Below, piece by piece: positions 18,250 through 27,543 of a stretch of 64,000 bases of DNA. This DNA comes from Pseudomonas graminis. GTDB lineage: Bacteria; Pseudomonadota; Gammaproteobacteria; Pseudomonadales; Pseudomonadaceae. The translations under genes and the position numbers were made by a program. Each line of letters opens with the position of its first letter. Within the stretch, counting starts at the first letter, position 1. The stretch lies in contig NZ_SOCR01000008.1 of NCBI RefSeq assembly GCF_004364335.1, positions 248,001 through 312,000 of the forward strand, in the 5' to 3' direction. The notes beneath the pieces are model-generated. The model made no database searches. It was not told the origin of the DNA and was given only the letters and a program-made list of their open reading frames with translations.

Positions 18250-19305
18250 TTACTGAATGTCTTCCGGCTTGACGATCACCCAGTTCTTGTCCGCCGTGAC
18301 GGGCAAGCCCTCTTTGGCCTGAGCCTCGGCGTTGGTCTTCATCATGCCGTTGAGCTGAGTCATGTATTTGTCCTTGCGATTGATCCACAGATGAACGCCG
18401 CCTTTGCTGACGTCGACGCTGTGGAACAGCATGTAACCGTCGCTGGTAGGGGTGTCGCCGCCCACCAGTACCGGTTTTTTCCACTGATCGATGTAGGTCA
18501 GAATTGCCGCCTGCTTGCCGGCCATCCACGTCGCCGGGGTCCACAGGTAAGGCGTCAGCTCCAGGCCGAGGTTGGCTTTCTCGTCATATTTGCCGGCGGT
18601 GATCTGCTTGCGCGCAGTGGTCAGTTCGCCTGTCTCGCGGTTCTTCAGCAGCGTGGTCACACCGATGACGTTCTGCGGCTTTACGTTGTAGCCGTACTTG
18701 GGATCTGCGGCGACCATGCGCACCAGCTCTTCGGAGGCCGCGGTCATGACATAGACCTCGATGCCGTTTTCCATCAGCTTGTTGTACAGCTCGGCCTGCC
18801 CGGTGAAGACCTTGGGCGGCTGCACTTCGATGGTCTTGACCACGTCGCCTTCGTAATACGTACTCGGCACCGGTTTGCCCGAGGCCATCAGTTCGTCGAC
18901 ATAGCCTTTGAGTTCTTTGAGGGTGAAGCCGGAAAACACCTGCGCGACCCACGGGTAGCAGACCATGTCGTCGATTTCGCAAAGCCGGTAGTAATAGCTG
19001 AACAGGCTTTCCTTGTGGTCGGCGGTGTCCTTGAACGGGATGAGCTTGAGGGAAGGATCGAGCGTGTCGCGGGTGATCAGCCCCTTGTTTTCCATGAACG
19101 GCAGCAACGACTCTTCCAGGTCGTAGCGGTAGCTGGTGTTGTCCATGTCGAAAACGGCAAAATTACCTTTGTTGGCATTGGCCGCAATCATGGCGTTGAG
19201 CTGTTTGGCGGCGGGCGCGGGCCAGTGGGTCAGCTCGGTGGCCAATGCCTGTCCGGCAAGCCCGACACACAGTGCGGTGGCCAATAATGTTGGTACGAAT
19301 TTCAT
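18250..19305 (-). CDS. pchP: Phosphorylcholine phosphatase (HAD superfamily, periplasmic)
   Basis: A 351-residue secreted phosphatase related to P. aeruginosa PchP, which hydrolyses phosphorylcholine to choline and phosphate. A signal peptide (MKFVPTLLATALCVGLAGQA, then LATE) precedes the HAD motif I FAVFDMDNTSYRYD, where D53 and D55 are the nucleophile and acid. Motif II is YVMTAASEELV. The late segment LVGGDTPTSDGYML supplies the Mg-binding aspartates. A strong GGAGGAG-type ribosome-binding site precedes this ATG. A longer in-frame extension upstream is not supported. It is convergent with the cryptochrome gene. Choline released here could feed the BetT-type transporter encoded 17 kb away. 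Confidence 0.9.
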   Translation of the reverse strand: MKFVPTLLATALCVGLAGQALATELTHWPAPAAKQLNAMIAANANKGNFAVFDMDNTSYRYDLEESLLPFMENKGLITRDTLDPSLKLIPFKDTADHKESLFSYYYRLCEIDDMVCYPWVAQVFSGFTLKELKGYVDELMASGKPVPSTYYEGDVVKTIEVQPPKVFTGQAELYNKLMENGIEVYVMTAASEELVRMVAADPKYGYNVKPQNVIGVTTLLKNRETGELTTARKQITAGKYDEKANLGLELTPYLWTPATWMAGKQAAILTYIDQWKKPVLVGGDTPTSDGYMLFHSVDVSKGGVHLWINRKDKYMTQLNGMMKTNAEAQAKEGLPVTADKNWVIVKPEDIQ

Positions 19306-19533
19306 GGTGATCTCCTCCCCCTTTTTTGGTTCGAGGAGGACCGTAACAAAAAGCCATGACTGTTTGGATGCGTCAGCGACAGCGTCTGTTCTGATGGCGT
19401 CACCTTGGTCATCATTCGCGACAGATGACATGAAAACGACGGATTTGTGACAGGGCTGACCCTTCTCAAACCTGAGCCGGCTTGCTGGTGAGCGCGCCGT
19501 GTCAGGCGATTGATGGATGGCAGACACAACGCA

Positions 19534-19597
19534 TTCGCGGGCAAGCGCGCTCCTACAGTTGACCGCGTTTGCCCTGTAGGAGTGAGCTTGCTCGCGA
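19534..19597. repeat. Inverted REP pair between folA and pchP
   Basis: An inverted REP (gcgggcaagcgcgctcctac) at 19534-19556 faces a diverged forward copy (gtaggagtgagcttgctcgc) at 19576-19597, right beside the folA stop. The rest of the ~300-base gap holds the pchP promoter region and no gene. Confidence 0.8.
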
Positions 19598-19605
19598 TAG
19601 CGATA

Positions 19606-20118
19606 TCAGGCCCGCTCCCAAACCTCGAAACTGTACGCAGGCTTGTCATCCAGCGCCGGGTTTTCTGTATTCGAAACCAGCGTCCACTGGCCCTCGTCAA
19701 ACTCCGGAAACAACGCATCACCTTCAGGACTCAACGCCACGCGAGTGAGGTACAGGCGGTCAGCGTGCTCAAGGGCCTGGCCGTAAAGCTGGGCGCCGCC
19801 GATCAGCATCACTTCGCTGACACCCTGCTCGGCGGCCCACTCTTCAGCGCGATCCACCGCCGCTTCCAGAGAAGTGAAAACCTCGGCGCCCTCAAGCTGC
19901 AAATCCTGCTGGCGCGTGACCACCAGATTCAACCGGCCTGGCAGCGGACGGCCCAGCGAATCCCAGGTCTTGCGACCCATGATGATCGGCTTGCCCAGCG
20001 TGGTCGCCTTGAAATATTTGAAATCCCCCGGCAGGTGCCAGGGCATGGAATTGTCGACGCCGATGACCCGGTTTTCAGCGAGTGCGGCGATCAAGCTCAG
20101 GGGGAGATGTTTTTTCAT
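19606..20118 (-). CDS. folA: Dihydrofolate reductase
   Basis: A 170-residue NADPH-dependent enzyme reducing dihydrofolate to tetrahydrofolate. The N terminus LSLIAALAENRVIGVDNSMP and then WHLPGDFKYF carry the substrate loop and the conserved W. IMGRKTWDSLGRPLPGRLN and a later VMLIGGAQLYGQAL supply the cofactor-binding pieces; the acidic residue is in the WHLPGD segment. Length is normal for the chromosomal enzyme (trimethoprim target). It is divergent from the DUF2868 gene; the 132-base gap holds both promoters. Confidence 0.95.
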   Translation of the reverse strand: MKKHLPLSLIAALAENRVIGVDNSMPWHLPGDFKYFKATTLGKPIIMGRKTWDSLGRPLPGRLNLVVTRQQDLQLEGAEVFTSLEAAVDRAEEWAAEQGVSEVMLIGGAQLYGQALEHADRLYLTRVALSPEGDALFPEFDEGQWTLVSNTENPALDDKPAYSFEVWERA

Positions 20119-20250
20119 GGCGCGAGGATATCAGAGCGCCCTGCCCCAGCACATTCGCTCGCCACGCGGTCCAAGCACCGATACCCGTTCGCTGCGCGAT
20201 CGCAGCCACACCGGTTATGCTCACCCACGACTTTACCGACGAGACGCCGC

Positions 20251-21630
20251 GTGACTGCACTGACTCCCCTTGATGAACTCTGGCTGACCGAAGCCGTGCG
20301 GCTGCGTGAAGAACACGCGGGCGCGCTTGAAGATGAGGAAGCCACCCGCCGCGCACGCGCCAGCGGGGGCGACCTGCAAACCCGGATCAAACACCGCGCC
20401 CTGTGGCTTGCCGAACGTGACGGCATGCTCAAGGCCCTGCACCACTGGAAACAAGGCGCACGCCTTGCGCTGATCGTGCTGGCGGTGTTCGCGGTGGTCA
20501 GCGGCGCCGGACTGGCGTTCGCTGCGCTAGGCGACGGACAGACGCCCGTAAATGTGTTCTGGGCGCTGGGCAGCCTGCTCGGGCTTAACCTGATTCTGCT
20601 GGCAAGCTGGGCCATGGGCCTGCTCTTTGCCGGAGAAAGCACCGCCGGCCTCGGTCGCCTCTGGATGTGGCTGAGCGAGAAACTGGCGCGCGACGCCCAA
20701 GCCGCGCAACTGGCCCCCGCGCTGATTTTGCTCCTGCAACGCAGACGTCTGAATCGCTGGGTGCTGGGAATCTGCGTCAATGGCCTGTGGCTGCTCACCC
20801 TGCTCAGCGCCTTGACGCTGCTGCTGTTGCTGATGGCGACGCGGCGCTACGGCTTCGTCTGGGAAACCACCATTCTAGGCAGCGACACTTTTGTCAGCCT
20901 GACCCGAGGCCTGGGAGCGATACCCTCGCTTCTCGGTTTCAGCGTGCCGACCGAATCGATGATCCGCGCCAGCGGAGACACTGCGCTCGCCATCGAAAAC
21001 GCCCGTCAGGCCTGGGCCGGATGGCTGGTCGGCGTGCTGGTGGTGTTCGGCATTCTCCCGCGCCTGTTGCTAACGGCGCTGTGTTACCTGCGATGGCGCG
21101 TGGGTCGACAAAGGTTGGCACTGGATCTGAGCCATCCCGGTTTCGTCGAGCTGCGCGAGCGCTTGATGCCCAGCAGTGAACGGCTGGGCATCAACGATGG
21201 AGCGCCCCCTGAGCTTCACGCGGTCACCTCCGGTCCGTCGGCGAACGAAAGTCAGGGCGCGCTGCTGGTCGCCATCGAGTTGGACAATCAGCAGCCGTGG
21301 CCGCCCGAGCTTCCCGACAGCGTGGTGAACGCCGGCATTCTCGACTCCCGGGAATCACGGCGTACGCTGCTCGACCAATTGACCCGCTATCCGCCTGCGC
21401 GACTTGCCATCGCCTGTGACCCACGTCGCTCGCCGGACCGCGGCAGCCTGGCGTTGATTGCCGAACTCGCGCGGTGCGCCACCGCGACGCGCATCTGGCT
21501 ATTGCCTGCCCCCGCCGGACAGGCGCTGGACGCCGACCGACTGGAAGATTGGCACACGGCGTTGCAGCAGCTTGAACTGCACTGGACCGACAGTGCGCCA
21601 ATGACCTGGCTGGAGAGCGGACATGACTGA
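20251..21630 (+). CDS. DUF2868 membrane protein
   Basis: A ~459-residue protein starting at a GTG (MTALTPLDELWLTEAVRLRE). A charged N-terminal ~65 residues is followed by about four membrane helices (ALIVLAVFAVVSGAGLAFAA, GSLLGLNLILLASWAMGLLF, LWLLTLLSALTLLLLLMA, WAGWLVGVLVVFGILPRLLL). A long cytoplasmic domain follows. This pattern is the DUF2868 family, uncharacterised. The last eight bases overlap the GTPase gene, suggesting the two are translated together and act together at the inner membrane. An upstream in-frame extension to 19510 runs through folA antisense and was rejected. Confidence 0.85.
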   Translation: MTALTPLDELWLTEAVRLREEHAGALEDEEATRRARASGGDLQTRIKHRALWLAERDGMLKALHHWKQGARLALIVLAVFAVVSGAGLAFAALGDGQTPVNVFWALGSLLGLNLILLASWAMGLLFAGESTAGLGRLWMWLSEKLARDAQAAQLAPALILLLQRRRLNRWVLGICVNGLWLLTLLSALTLLLLLMATRRYGFVWETTILGSDTFVSLTRGLGAIPSLLGFSVPTESMIRASGDTALAIENARQAWAGWLVGVLVVFGILPRLLLTALCYLRWRVGRQRLALDLSHPGFVELRERLMPSSERLGINDGAPPELHAVTSGPSANESQGALLVAIELDNQQPWPPELPDSVVNAGILDSRESRRTLLDQLTRYPPARLAIACDPRRSPDRGSLALIAELARCATATRIWLLPAPAGQALDADRLEDWHTALQQLELHWTDSAPMTWLESGHD

Positions 21631-23008
21631 CAAGGACGCGATTCGACCACTGAAACTGGCCGTGGTTGGGCACACCAACGTCGGTAAAACGTCGCTGTTG
21701 CGCACGCTCACCCGCGATGTCGGCTTCGGCGAAGTCTCCCACCGACCGAGCACCACCCGACACGTCGAAGGCGCGCGATTGTCGGTGGACGGCGAGGCAC
21801 TCCTGGAGCTGTACGACACGCCCGGCCTGGAAGACGCCATCGCCCTGCTTGATTATCTCGAGCGACTGGACCGACCCGGCGAACGCCTTGATGGGCCGGC
21901 GCGGCTCGGACGCTTTCTTGAAGGCAGCGAGGCGCGCCAGCGTTTCGAGCAGGAGGCCAAAGTGCTGCGCCAGCTACTCGCCTCCGACGCCGGTCTTTAC
22001 GTAATCGACGCGCGAGAGCCGGTGCTTGCCAAGTACCGCGACGAGCTTGCCGTGCTCGCCAGTTGCGGCAAACCGTTGCTGCCCGTGCTCAATTTTGTCA
22101 GCAGTGCGCAGCAGCGTGAACCCGACTGGCGTGAAGCGCTGGCGCGTCTTGGCCTGCATGCGCTGGTGCGTTTTGACAGCGTCGCCCCGCCCGAAGATGG
22201 CGAACGCCGTCTCTATGAAAGCCTGGCCCTGTTGCTGGAAACCTCACGGGGAAGACTTGAGCGTCTCATCGCAGATCAACAGGCCCAGCGTGACGCCCGC
22301 AAGCAAAGCGCAGCCAGGCTGATCTCCGAACTGTTGCTGGACTGCGCGGCCTGCCGCCGAAGTGTTGCGACGGATTCCGGTCAGGTGCAGGTCGCCATCG
22401 ATGATCTGCGCAAAGCCGTGCGCCAGCGCGAACAGCGTTGCGTCGAGTCGCTGCTCAAGCTCTACGCGTTTCGTCGTGAAGACGCCTCGGCCAGCGATTT
22501 GCCGCTGATGGATGGCCGCTGGGGGGATGATCTGTTCAATCCCGAAACCCTGAAGTTGCTTGGCGTGCGCGTGGGCGGCGGTATCGCTGCGGGTGCGGCG
22601 GCAGGTGCCGGGGTGGACTTGCTGGTCGGCGGCATCACACTGGGTGCGGCGGCACTGGTCGGCGCGATTGCCGGCGGCGCTCTGCAAACCGCGCGCAGTT
22701 ACGGCGGCCGGCTGATGGACAAGTTCAAGGGTCAGCGCGAACTGACTGTCGACGATGCCGTGCTGCGACTGCTGGCGCTGCGCCAAAGGCAACTGCTGCA
22801 AGCGCTGGAGGTGCGCGGCCATGCCGCAATGGAGAGCATCAAACTCACCGCGCCCCTCGACAAGACCTGGCGCGAAGGCAAGCTGCCGGAAGCGCTGAAT
22901 AAGGCGCGAGCGCATCCGCAATGGTCGTCGCTGAATCCGGGGGCAAAGCTGAATCAGAGCGAGCGCCAGGAGCAAGTCGAGGCGCTGGCGAAGACCGTGC
23001 TGGTCTGA
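21623..23008 (+). CDS. DUF3482 GTPase-like protein
   Basis: A 461-residue protein with an N-terminal Era-like GTPase domain: G1 GHTNVGKTSLLRTL, switch region STTRHVEG, and G3 YDTPGLEDAI. The usual NKxD G4 is replaced by NFVSS, so base specificity is doubtful. The C-terminal DUF3482 part includes a glycine-rich hydrophobic stretch (GGGIAAGAAAGAGVDLLVGG), perhaps membrane-inserting. The gene overlaps DUF2868, so a membrane-GTPase pair is likely. The function is unknown; no other gene gives a hint. Confidence 0.85.
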   Translation: MTDKDAIRPLKLAVVGHTNVGKTSLLRTLTRDVGFGEVSHRPSTTRHVEGARLSVDGEALLELYDTPGLEDAIALLDYLERLDRPGERLDGPARLGRFLEGSEARQRFEQEAKVLRQLLASDAGLYVIDAREPVLAKYRDELAVLASCGKPLLPVLNFVSSAQQREPDWREALARLGLHALVRFDSVAPPEDGERRLYESLALLLETSRGRLERLIADQQAQRDARKQSAARLISELLLDCAACRRSVATDSGQVQVAIDDLRKAVRQREQRCVESLLKLYAFRREDASASDLPLMDGRWGDDLFNPETLKLLGVRVGGGIAAGAAAGAGVDLLVGGITLGAAALVGAIAGGALQTARSYGGRLMDKFKGQRELTVDDAVLRLLALRQRQLLQALEVRGHAAMESIKLTAPLDKTWREGKLPEALNKARAHPQWSSLNPGAKLNQSERQEQVEALAKTVLV

Positions 23009-23129
23009 ATTGGGCCGCAGGAATGATCTGCCGGGCGGCAGCCGACAGTCGCTTCAATGATTTTGCGGTAGGGGAATTGCGCGCGGACCGGTATGATCGC
23101 GCGCCCGATACACCCGGAAGCACACGCGC

Positions 23130-23585
23130 ATGAAACCCACCTTGATCGCCGCTGCAGAACTCGACCGCATCGAGACCTGGCAGAAATACTCCAGCTATAT
23201 GTGCGGAGGCTGCGTTTCCAGCTGCTGCACGCTGCCTGTGGAAGTGAAGATCAAGGACCTGATCCGTATCGGCATCGTTGACGAGTTCGAACAGGGCGAT
23301 AACCCGAAGAACATCGCCAAGCGGCTGCAGAAGGACGGGATCGTCGAGCGCTTCAATCAAAAGTCCGGGATCTTCACGCTACAGCGCATGAGCAACAACG
23401 ATTGCCTGTACCTGGATCGCAAGAGCCGTCTGTGCACGATCTACGACAAGCGCCCCGACACCTGCCGCAACCATCCGAAGATCGGCCCGCGCCCGGGTTA
23501 TTGCGCTTACAAGCCAAAGGAAGTTGTGCGCGAAAGCACCGGTACGCTGAATTCGAACTCCGGCCGGGTGCCGTTGAAGTTCTAA
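23130..23585 (+). CDS. YkgJ-family cysteine-cluster protein
   Basis: A 151-residue protein with cysteines typical of the YkgJ/UPF0153 zinc- or iron-chelating family: CGGCVSSCC near residue 26, CLYLDRKSRLCTIYDKRPDT in the middle, and the CRNHP segment, with a last Cys in GYCAYK. The pattern CxxCxxxCC ... C ... C(T)xYxxRPxxCR is the family hallmark. Function is unknown; metal binding is inferred. It is transcribed toward typA and shares a bidirectional terminator with it. Confidence 0.87.
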   Translation: MKPTLIAAAELDRIETWQKYSSYMCGGCVSSCCTLPVEVKIKDLIRIGIVDEFEQGDNPKNIAKRLQKDGIVERFNQKSGIFTLQRMSNNDCLYLDRKSRLCTIYDKRPDTCRNHPKIGPRPGYCAYKPKEVVRESTGTLNSNSGRVPLKF

Positions 23586-23610
23586 AGCCTCTATAGGGTT
23601 CGCGTACGCC

Positions 23611-23677
23611 TTGCCGGCTAAAGCCGGTCCTACCAAAGGCGCGCGGGCTTCAGTGGGACCGGCTTTAGCCGGGAAGA
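23611..23677. repeat. Inverted REP pair, 'ccggctttagccggg' family
   Basis: An inverted unit (gccggctaaagccggtcctac) at 23611-23633 and a forward unit (gggaccggctttagccggga) at 23653-23677 follow the ykgJ gene. Confidence 0.85.
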
Positions 23678-23738
23678 GGCCGTTTTGAGCGCCTTAGGCT
23701 TGCGGCACCGACATCGGCTAAACCAAACCCACACAAAC

Positions 23739-23776
23739 AAAAACGCCCCCGACCTTGCGGTCGGGGGCGTTTTTTT
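23739..23776. terminator. Bidirectional Rho-independent terminator
   Basis: The arms AACGCCCCCGACC and GGTCGGGGGCGTT with a four-base loop carry an A-run before and a T-run after. They lie between the convergent ykgJ and typA genes and can act for both. Confidence 0.93.
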
Positions 23777-23795
23777 ACGGCTGACTAAAAGCTAA

Positions 23796-25616
23796 TCAGT
23801 TGCCGCTTTTCTTGGCAGCGCGGGTACGCTCGCTTTCGCCAAGAATTTTCTTACGCAGGCGGATCGACTTCGGCGTCACTTCGCACAGTTCGTCTTCTTG
23901 AACGAACTCAAGCGCTTGTTCCAGCGTGAAGCGGATAGGCGGAACCAGAGCGATGGTTTCGTCTTTACCGGAAGCACGCATGTTGTCGAGCTTCTTACCT
24001 TTGGTTGGGTTGACGCCCAGGTCGTTGTCGCGGCTGTTGATACCGACGATCTGACCTTCGTACACGTCTTCGCCGTGGCCCAGGAACAGTTTGCCGCGAG
24101 CTTGCAGGGTTTCCAGCGAGTAAGTCAGAGCCTTACCGGTCGCAACCGAAACCAGCACGCCGTTCTGACGGCCGGACATGTCGCCCGACTTCATCACGTC
24201 GTAACGGTCGAAGATCGAGGTCAGGATGCCTGCACCGGAAGTGAGGGTCAGGAACTCGTTACGGAAGCCGATCAGGCCACGTGCCGGGATGTTGTACTCA
24301 AGGCGAACACGGCCCTTGCCATCCGGAACCATGTTGGTCAGATCGCCCTTACGGATACCGATCTGTTCCATGATTGAGCCCTGCGATTCTTCCGGCAGGT
24401 CGATGGTGACGTTTTCAAACGGTTCGTGCTTGACGCCATCAACCATGCGGATGATCACTTCAGGACGACCAACACCCATTTCGAAGCCTTCGCGACGCAT
24501 GGTTTCGATCAGTACCGAAAGGTGCAGCTCACCACGGCCCGAAACCTTGAACTTGTCAGCGGTGTCGCCTTCTTCAACGCGCAGAGCAACGTTGTACAGC
24601 AGCTCTTTGTCCAGACGCTCTTTGATGTTACGGCTGGTGACGAACTTGCCTTCTCGACCGCAGAAAGGCGAATCGTTGACCTGGAAGGTCATGGATACGG
24701 TAGGTTCGTCGACGGTCAGCGGCTTCATCGCTTCAACATTCTGTGGGTCGCACAGGGTGTCGGAGATGAACAGCTCTTCGAAGCCGCTGATGCAGACGAT
24801 GTCGCCGGCAGCAGCTTCTTCTACGTCTACACGGTGCAGACCGTGGTGACCCATCAGCTTGAGGATACGGCCGTTACGGCGCTTGCCGTTGGCGTCGATT
24901 GCCACAACCTGAGTGTTCGGCTTGACCTTGCCACGGGCAATACGGCCAACGCCGATGATGCCCAGGAAGCTGTTGTAGTCCAGTGCCGAGATTTGCATCT
25001 GGAACGGACCATCACGATCGACTTTCGGCGCAGGTACGTTGTCGACGATCGACTGGTACAGCGGGGTCATGTCTTCGGCCATGGCGGTGTGTTCCAGACC
25101 GGCAATACCGTTCAGCGCAGAGGCGTAAACGACTTTGAAGTCCAGCTGTTCTTCGGTGGCACCCAGGTTGTCGAACAGATCGAAGATCTGGTCCAGAACC
25201 CAGTCCGGACGCGCGCCTGGACGGTCGACCTTGTTGATGACCACGATTGGACGCAGGCCGGCTTCGAACGCCTTCTTGGTCACGAAACGGGTTTGCGGCA
25301 TAGGGCCGTCTTGAGCGTCGACCAGCAGCAGAACGGAATCAACCATCGACATCACGCGCTCTACTTCACCACCGAAGTCGGCGTGGCCCGGGGTGTCAAC
25401 GATGTTGATGTGGTAGCCATTCCAGTTGATCGCGGTGTTCTTCGCGAGAATGGTAATACCACGCTCTTTTTCCTGGTCGTTGGAGTCCATCACGCGCTCA
25501 TCGTTGAGCTCGCCGCGTTCCAGGGTGCCGGATTGACGCAGGAGCTTGTCAACGAGGGTAGTTTTACCGTGGTCAACGTGAGCAATGATGGCGATGTTGC
25601 GTAGATTTTCGATCAC
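23796..25616 (-). CDS. typA: Ribosome-associated GTPase TypA/BipA
   Basis: A 606-residue translational GTPase. The start is GTG (MIENLRNIAIIAHVDHGKTT), with G1 AHVDHGKTTLVDKLL. Switch I is EKERGITILAKNTAI, G3 is DTPGHADFGGE and G4 is VVINKVDRPGARPD. Domains II, III and the C-terminal TypA-specific domain follow (RGLIGFRNEFLTLTSG, KGKKLDNMRASGKDE). It is an EF-G-like factor involved in ribosome assembly and stress or cold adaptation. It is convergent with ykgJ and lies upstream of no close gene; the ~140-base gap before it should hold its promoter. Confidence 0.96.
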   Translation of the reverse strand: MIENLRNIAIIAHVDHGKTTLVDKLLRQSGTLERGELNDERVMDSNDQEKERGITILAKNTAINWNGYHINIVDTPGHADFGGEVERVMSMVDSVLLLVDAQDGPMPQTRFVTKKAFEAGLRPIVVINKVDRPGARPDWVLDQIFDLFDNLGATEEQLDFKVVYASALNGIAGLEHTAMAEDMTPLYQSIVDNVPAPKVDRDGPFQMQISALDYNSFLGIIGVGRIARGKVKPNTQVVAIDANGKRRNGRILKLMGHHGLHRVDVEEAAAGDIVCISGFEELFISDTLCDPQNVEAMKPLTVDEPTVSMTFQVNDSPFCGREGKFVTSRNIKERLDKELLYNVALRVEEGDTADKFKVSGRGELHLSVLIETMRREGFEMGVGRPEVIIRMVDGVKHEPFENVTIDLPEESQGSIMEQIGIRKGDLTNMVPDGKGRVRLEYNIPARGLIGFRNEFLTLTSGAGILTSIFDRYDVMKSGDMSGRQNGVLVSVATGKALTYSLETLQARGKLFLGHGEDVYEGQIVGINSRDNDLGVNPTKGKKLDNMRASGKDETIALVPPIRFTLEQALEFVQEDELCEVTPKSIRLRKKILGESERTRAAKKSGN

Positions 25617-25756
25617 TTGTGTATCTCGATCAGAGGATTCGGTCAGCTGCCTGATTGTAGGCAGCTATGAACGGTAGAGCCGGCGAAAGCCGTTACGGCT
25701 GACGACTGGTGTCGGGGGGCCGGTGACGCAAGCCACAGGCAAACAGCCCCGGGCAC

Positions 25757-27211
25757 TTAGCTCGGTCGATAAACGCGCACATTGGCATGCCCCTCACTGA
25801 GCAAATGATGAGCATGCAGGCGACTCATGACGCCTTTGTCGCAATAGAGCAGGTACTGGCGCGTGTCATCCAGTTCCTTGAAACGGCTGTTCAATGCAAA
25901 GAACGGCAGCGTTTGTACTTCAATGCCAGCAAGGTCCAGCGGGCGATCTTCAGCGTCATCCGGGTGACGGATGTCGATGACGACTTGCCCGGCCAGTGCC
26001 TGACTGACTTCTTCAATCTGAACGTCCTGCCCCAACTCTTCGATCACGCGATCGATCGGAACCAGACGAGCGTTTTCAAGCGCACGCTCGAGCACGGCCA
26101 TGTCGAACGACTTTTCTTCATGCTCGACCCGGTTGCGCTTGGCGGCGGTCTTCGGATTTACCGAAATCACACCGCAGTATTCGGGCATGTGCCGGGCAAA
26201 ATCGCCGGTGCCGATCTGATCGGCCAGGTCGATGATGTCCTGCTTGTGACTGGCGATCAGCGGTCGCAGGACGAGCTTCTCTGTCACGCAGTCGATGACC
26301 GACAGGTTGGGCAGCGTCTGACTGGACACCTGGGAAATCGCCTCGCCGGTGACCAGCGCGTCGATTTCCAGCCGGTCGGCAATGTTTGTCGCGGCGCGCA
26401 ACATCATACGCTTCAATACTACGCCCATATGACTGTTATCGACTTTTCCGAGAATTTCTCCCAGAACTTCCTCGAACGGTACGCTGACGAACAGCACCCG
26501 CTGGGAGCTGCCGTACTTCTTCCAGATGAAGTGCGCGACTTCCATCACGCCCAGCTCGTGAGCACGTCCGCCCAGATTGAAGAAGCAGAAGTGGCTCATC
26601 AGGCCACGACGCATGATCTGGTACGCCGCCACGGTGGAGTCAAAGCCACCGGACATCAGGATCAGGGTCTGTTCAAGCGAACCCAGCGGATAACCGCCCA
26701 TGCCGTCGTGCTGGCTGTGGATCACGAACAGACGCTGGTCCCGAATTTCGATTCTGACTTCGACCTCCGGCGCCTTCAGCGAGATGCCGGCGGCGTTGCA
26801 TTCACGGCGCAACCTGCTGCCGACGTACTTCTCGACGTCCATGGAGCTAAAGTCATGATGACCGGCCCGCTTGCAGCGCACGCCGAATATCTTGCCGGGA
26901 ATTGCATCGCCGAAGTGCAACTTGCACTTCTCGTAGATATCTTCCATGTCGCCCAGCGGGTACTGGTCAACCTGCAGAAAGTGCGTGATGCCGGGCATGC
27001 AGCTCAGACGCTCGGTCATCTCGCGCAAGACTTTGACATCCTCGACCCTGGTTTCGACCTCAAGGTTGTCCCACACGCCATCCACCACCAACGCCGGGTC
27101 CAGATCGCGGAGCACCGTGCGGATGTTCTTGGCCAGCTGTTTGATGAAGCGCTTGCGCACAGGCCGGCTTTTGATAGTGATTTCTGGGAAGACTTTGACG
27201 ATTAATTTCAT
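25757..27211 (-). CDS. thiI: tRNA 4-thiouridine synthase ThiI with rhodanese domain
   Basis: A 484-residue enzyme of the long, rhodanese-fused class, delivering sulfur to U8 of tRNA (s4U) and to thiazole synthesis. The N-terminal ferredoxin-like and THUMP domains (MKLIVKVFPEITIKSRPVRK) precede the PP-loop LMSGGFDSTVAAYQIMRRG (ATP pyrophosphatase site). The C-terminal rhodanese domain has the persulfide cysteine in YCDKGVMSRLHAHHL. ATG start. It is divergent from glnA across about 330 bases carrying the glnA promoter. Confidence 0.95.
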   Translation of the reverse strand: MKLIVKVFPEITIKSRPVRKRFIKQLAKNIRTVLRDLDPALVVDGVWDNLEVETRVEDVKVLREMTERLSCMPGITHFLQVDQYPLGDMEDIYEKCKLHFGDAIPGKIFGVRCKRAGHHDFSSMDVEKYVGSRLRRECNAAGISLKAPEVEVRIEIRDQRLFVIHSQHDGMGGYPLGSLEQTLILMSGGFDSTVAAYQIMRRGLMSHFCFFNLGGRAHELGVMEVAHFIWKKYGSSQRVLFVSVPFEEVLGEILGKVDNSHMGVVLKRMMLRAATNIADRLEIDALVTGEAISQVSSQTLPNLSVIDCVTEKLVLRPLIASHKQDIIDLADQIGTGDFARHMPEYCGVISVNPKTAAKRNRVEHEEKSFDMAVLERALENARLVPIDRVIEELGQDVQIEEVSQALAGQVVIDIRHPDDAEDRPLDLAGIEVQTLPFFALNSRFKELDDTRQYLLYCDKGVMSRLHAHHLLSEGHANVRVYRPS

Positions 27212-27308
27212 GAAAACAGCGCGCTAGGTCCCGGTCGAAAAAGGGGGGCGCGGATTATAGCGGAAATTGCTCAAGGTTTAACCAGTTATCGTACGGTCAA
27301 TCGCCTGC

Positions 27309-27354
27309 GCACCAAAACGGCCCTGTATACAATTACTTAGCACCATAAGTGTGC
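27309..27354 (+). promoter_or_regulatory. NtrC enhancer sites upstream of glnA
   Basis: At 27340-27354, GCACCATAAGTGTGC fits GCAC-N7-GTGC exactly. A weaker site, GCACCAAAACGGCCC, begins 31 bases upstream at 27309, i.e. three helical turns away. The arrangement mimics the paired NtrC enhancer sites at E. coli glnA. About 75 bases separate the proximal site from the sigma-54 promoter. Confidence 0.75.
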
Positions 27355-27427
27355 GTCGTTTTTCAAATATGCGACGTTTAACGCGCTTAAAGGCAAGTAT
27401 TCCCTTGGGAAACCCAACACAGGGCAC

Positions 27428-27443
27428 TGGCATGCAAATTGCT
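27428..27443 (+). promoter_or_regulatory. Sigma-54 (-24/-12) promoter of glnA
   Basis: TGGCATGCAAATTGCT fits the sigma-54 consensus TGGCACG-N4-TTGCA/T with GG and GC at the correct spacing. It lies 100 bases before the glnA start codon, which is preceded by GGAGGAC. Confidence 0.85.
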
Positions 27444-27543
27444 CCCTTGTGAGGCAGGTTGCCTTGGTCGAGTATCGCGCCCGGCATCACCCAAATTGAA
27501 GGGCCAACCACTACTCAGGCCCTAATCCACCCCGGAGGACAAC

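Noticed and set aside
19510..20250. Upstream extension of the DUF2868 frame
   Set aside because: It runs antisense through folA and a REP pair; the GTG at 20251 gives the normal N terminus.
25787..27205. Long open frame on the + strand opposite thiI (and similar ones opposite typA, ilvD and glnA)
   Set aside because: They are antisense to strongly conserved genes, have low-complexity His/Val/Asp-rich translations and no family features; they arise from codon bias in GC-rich DNA.
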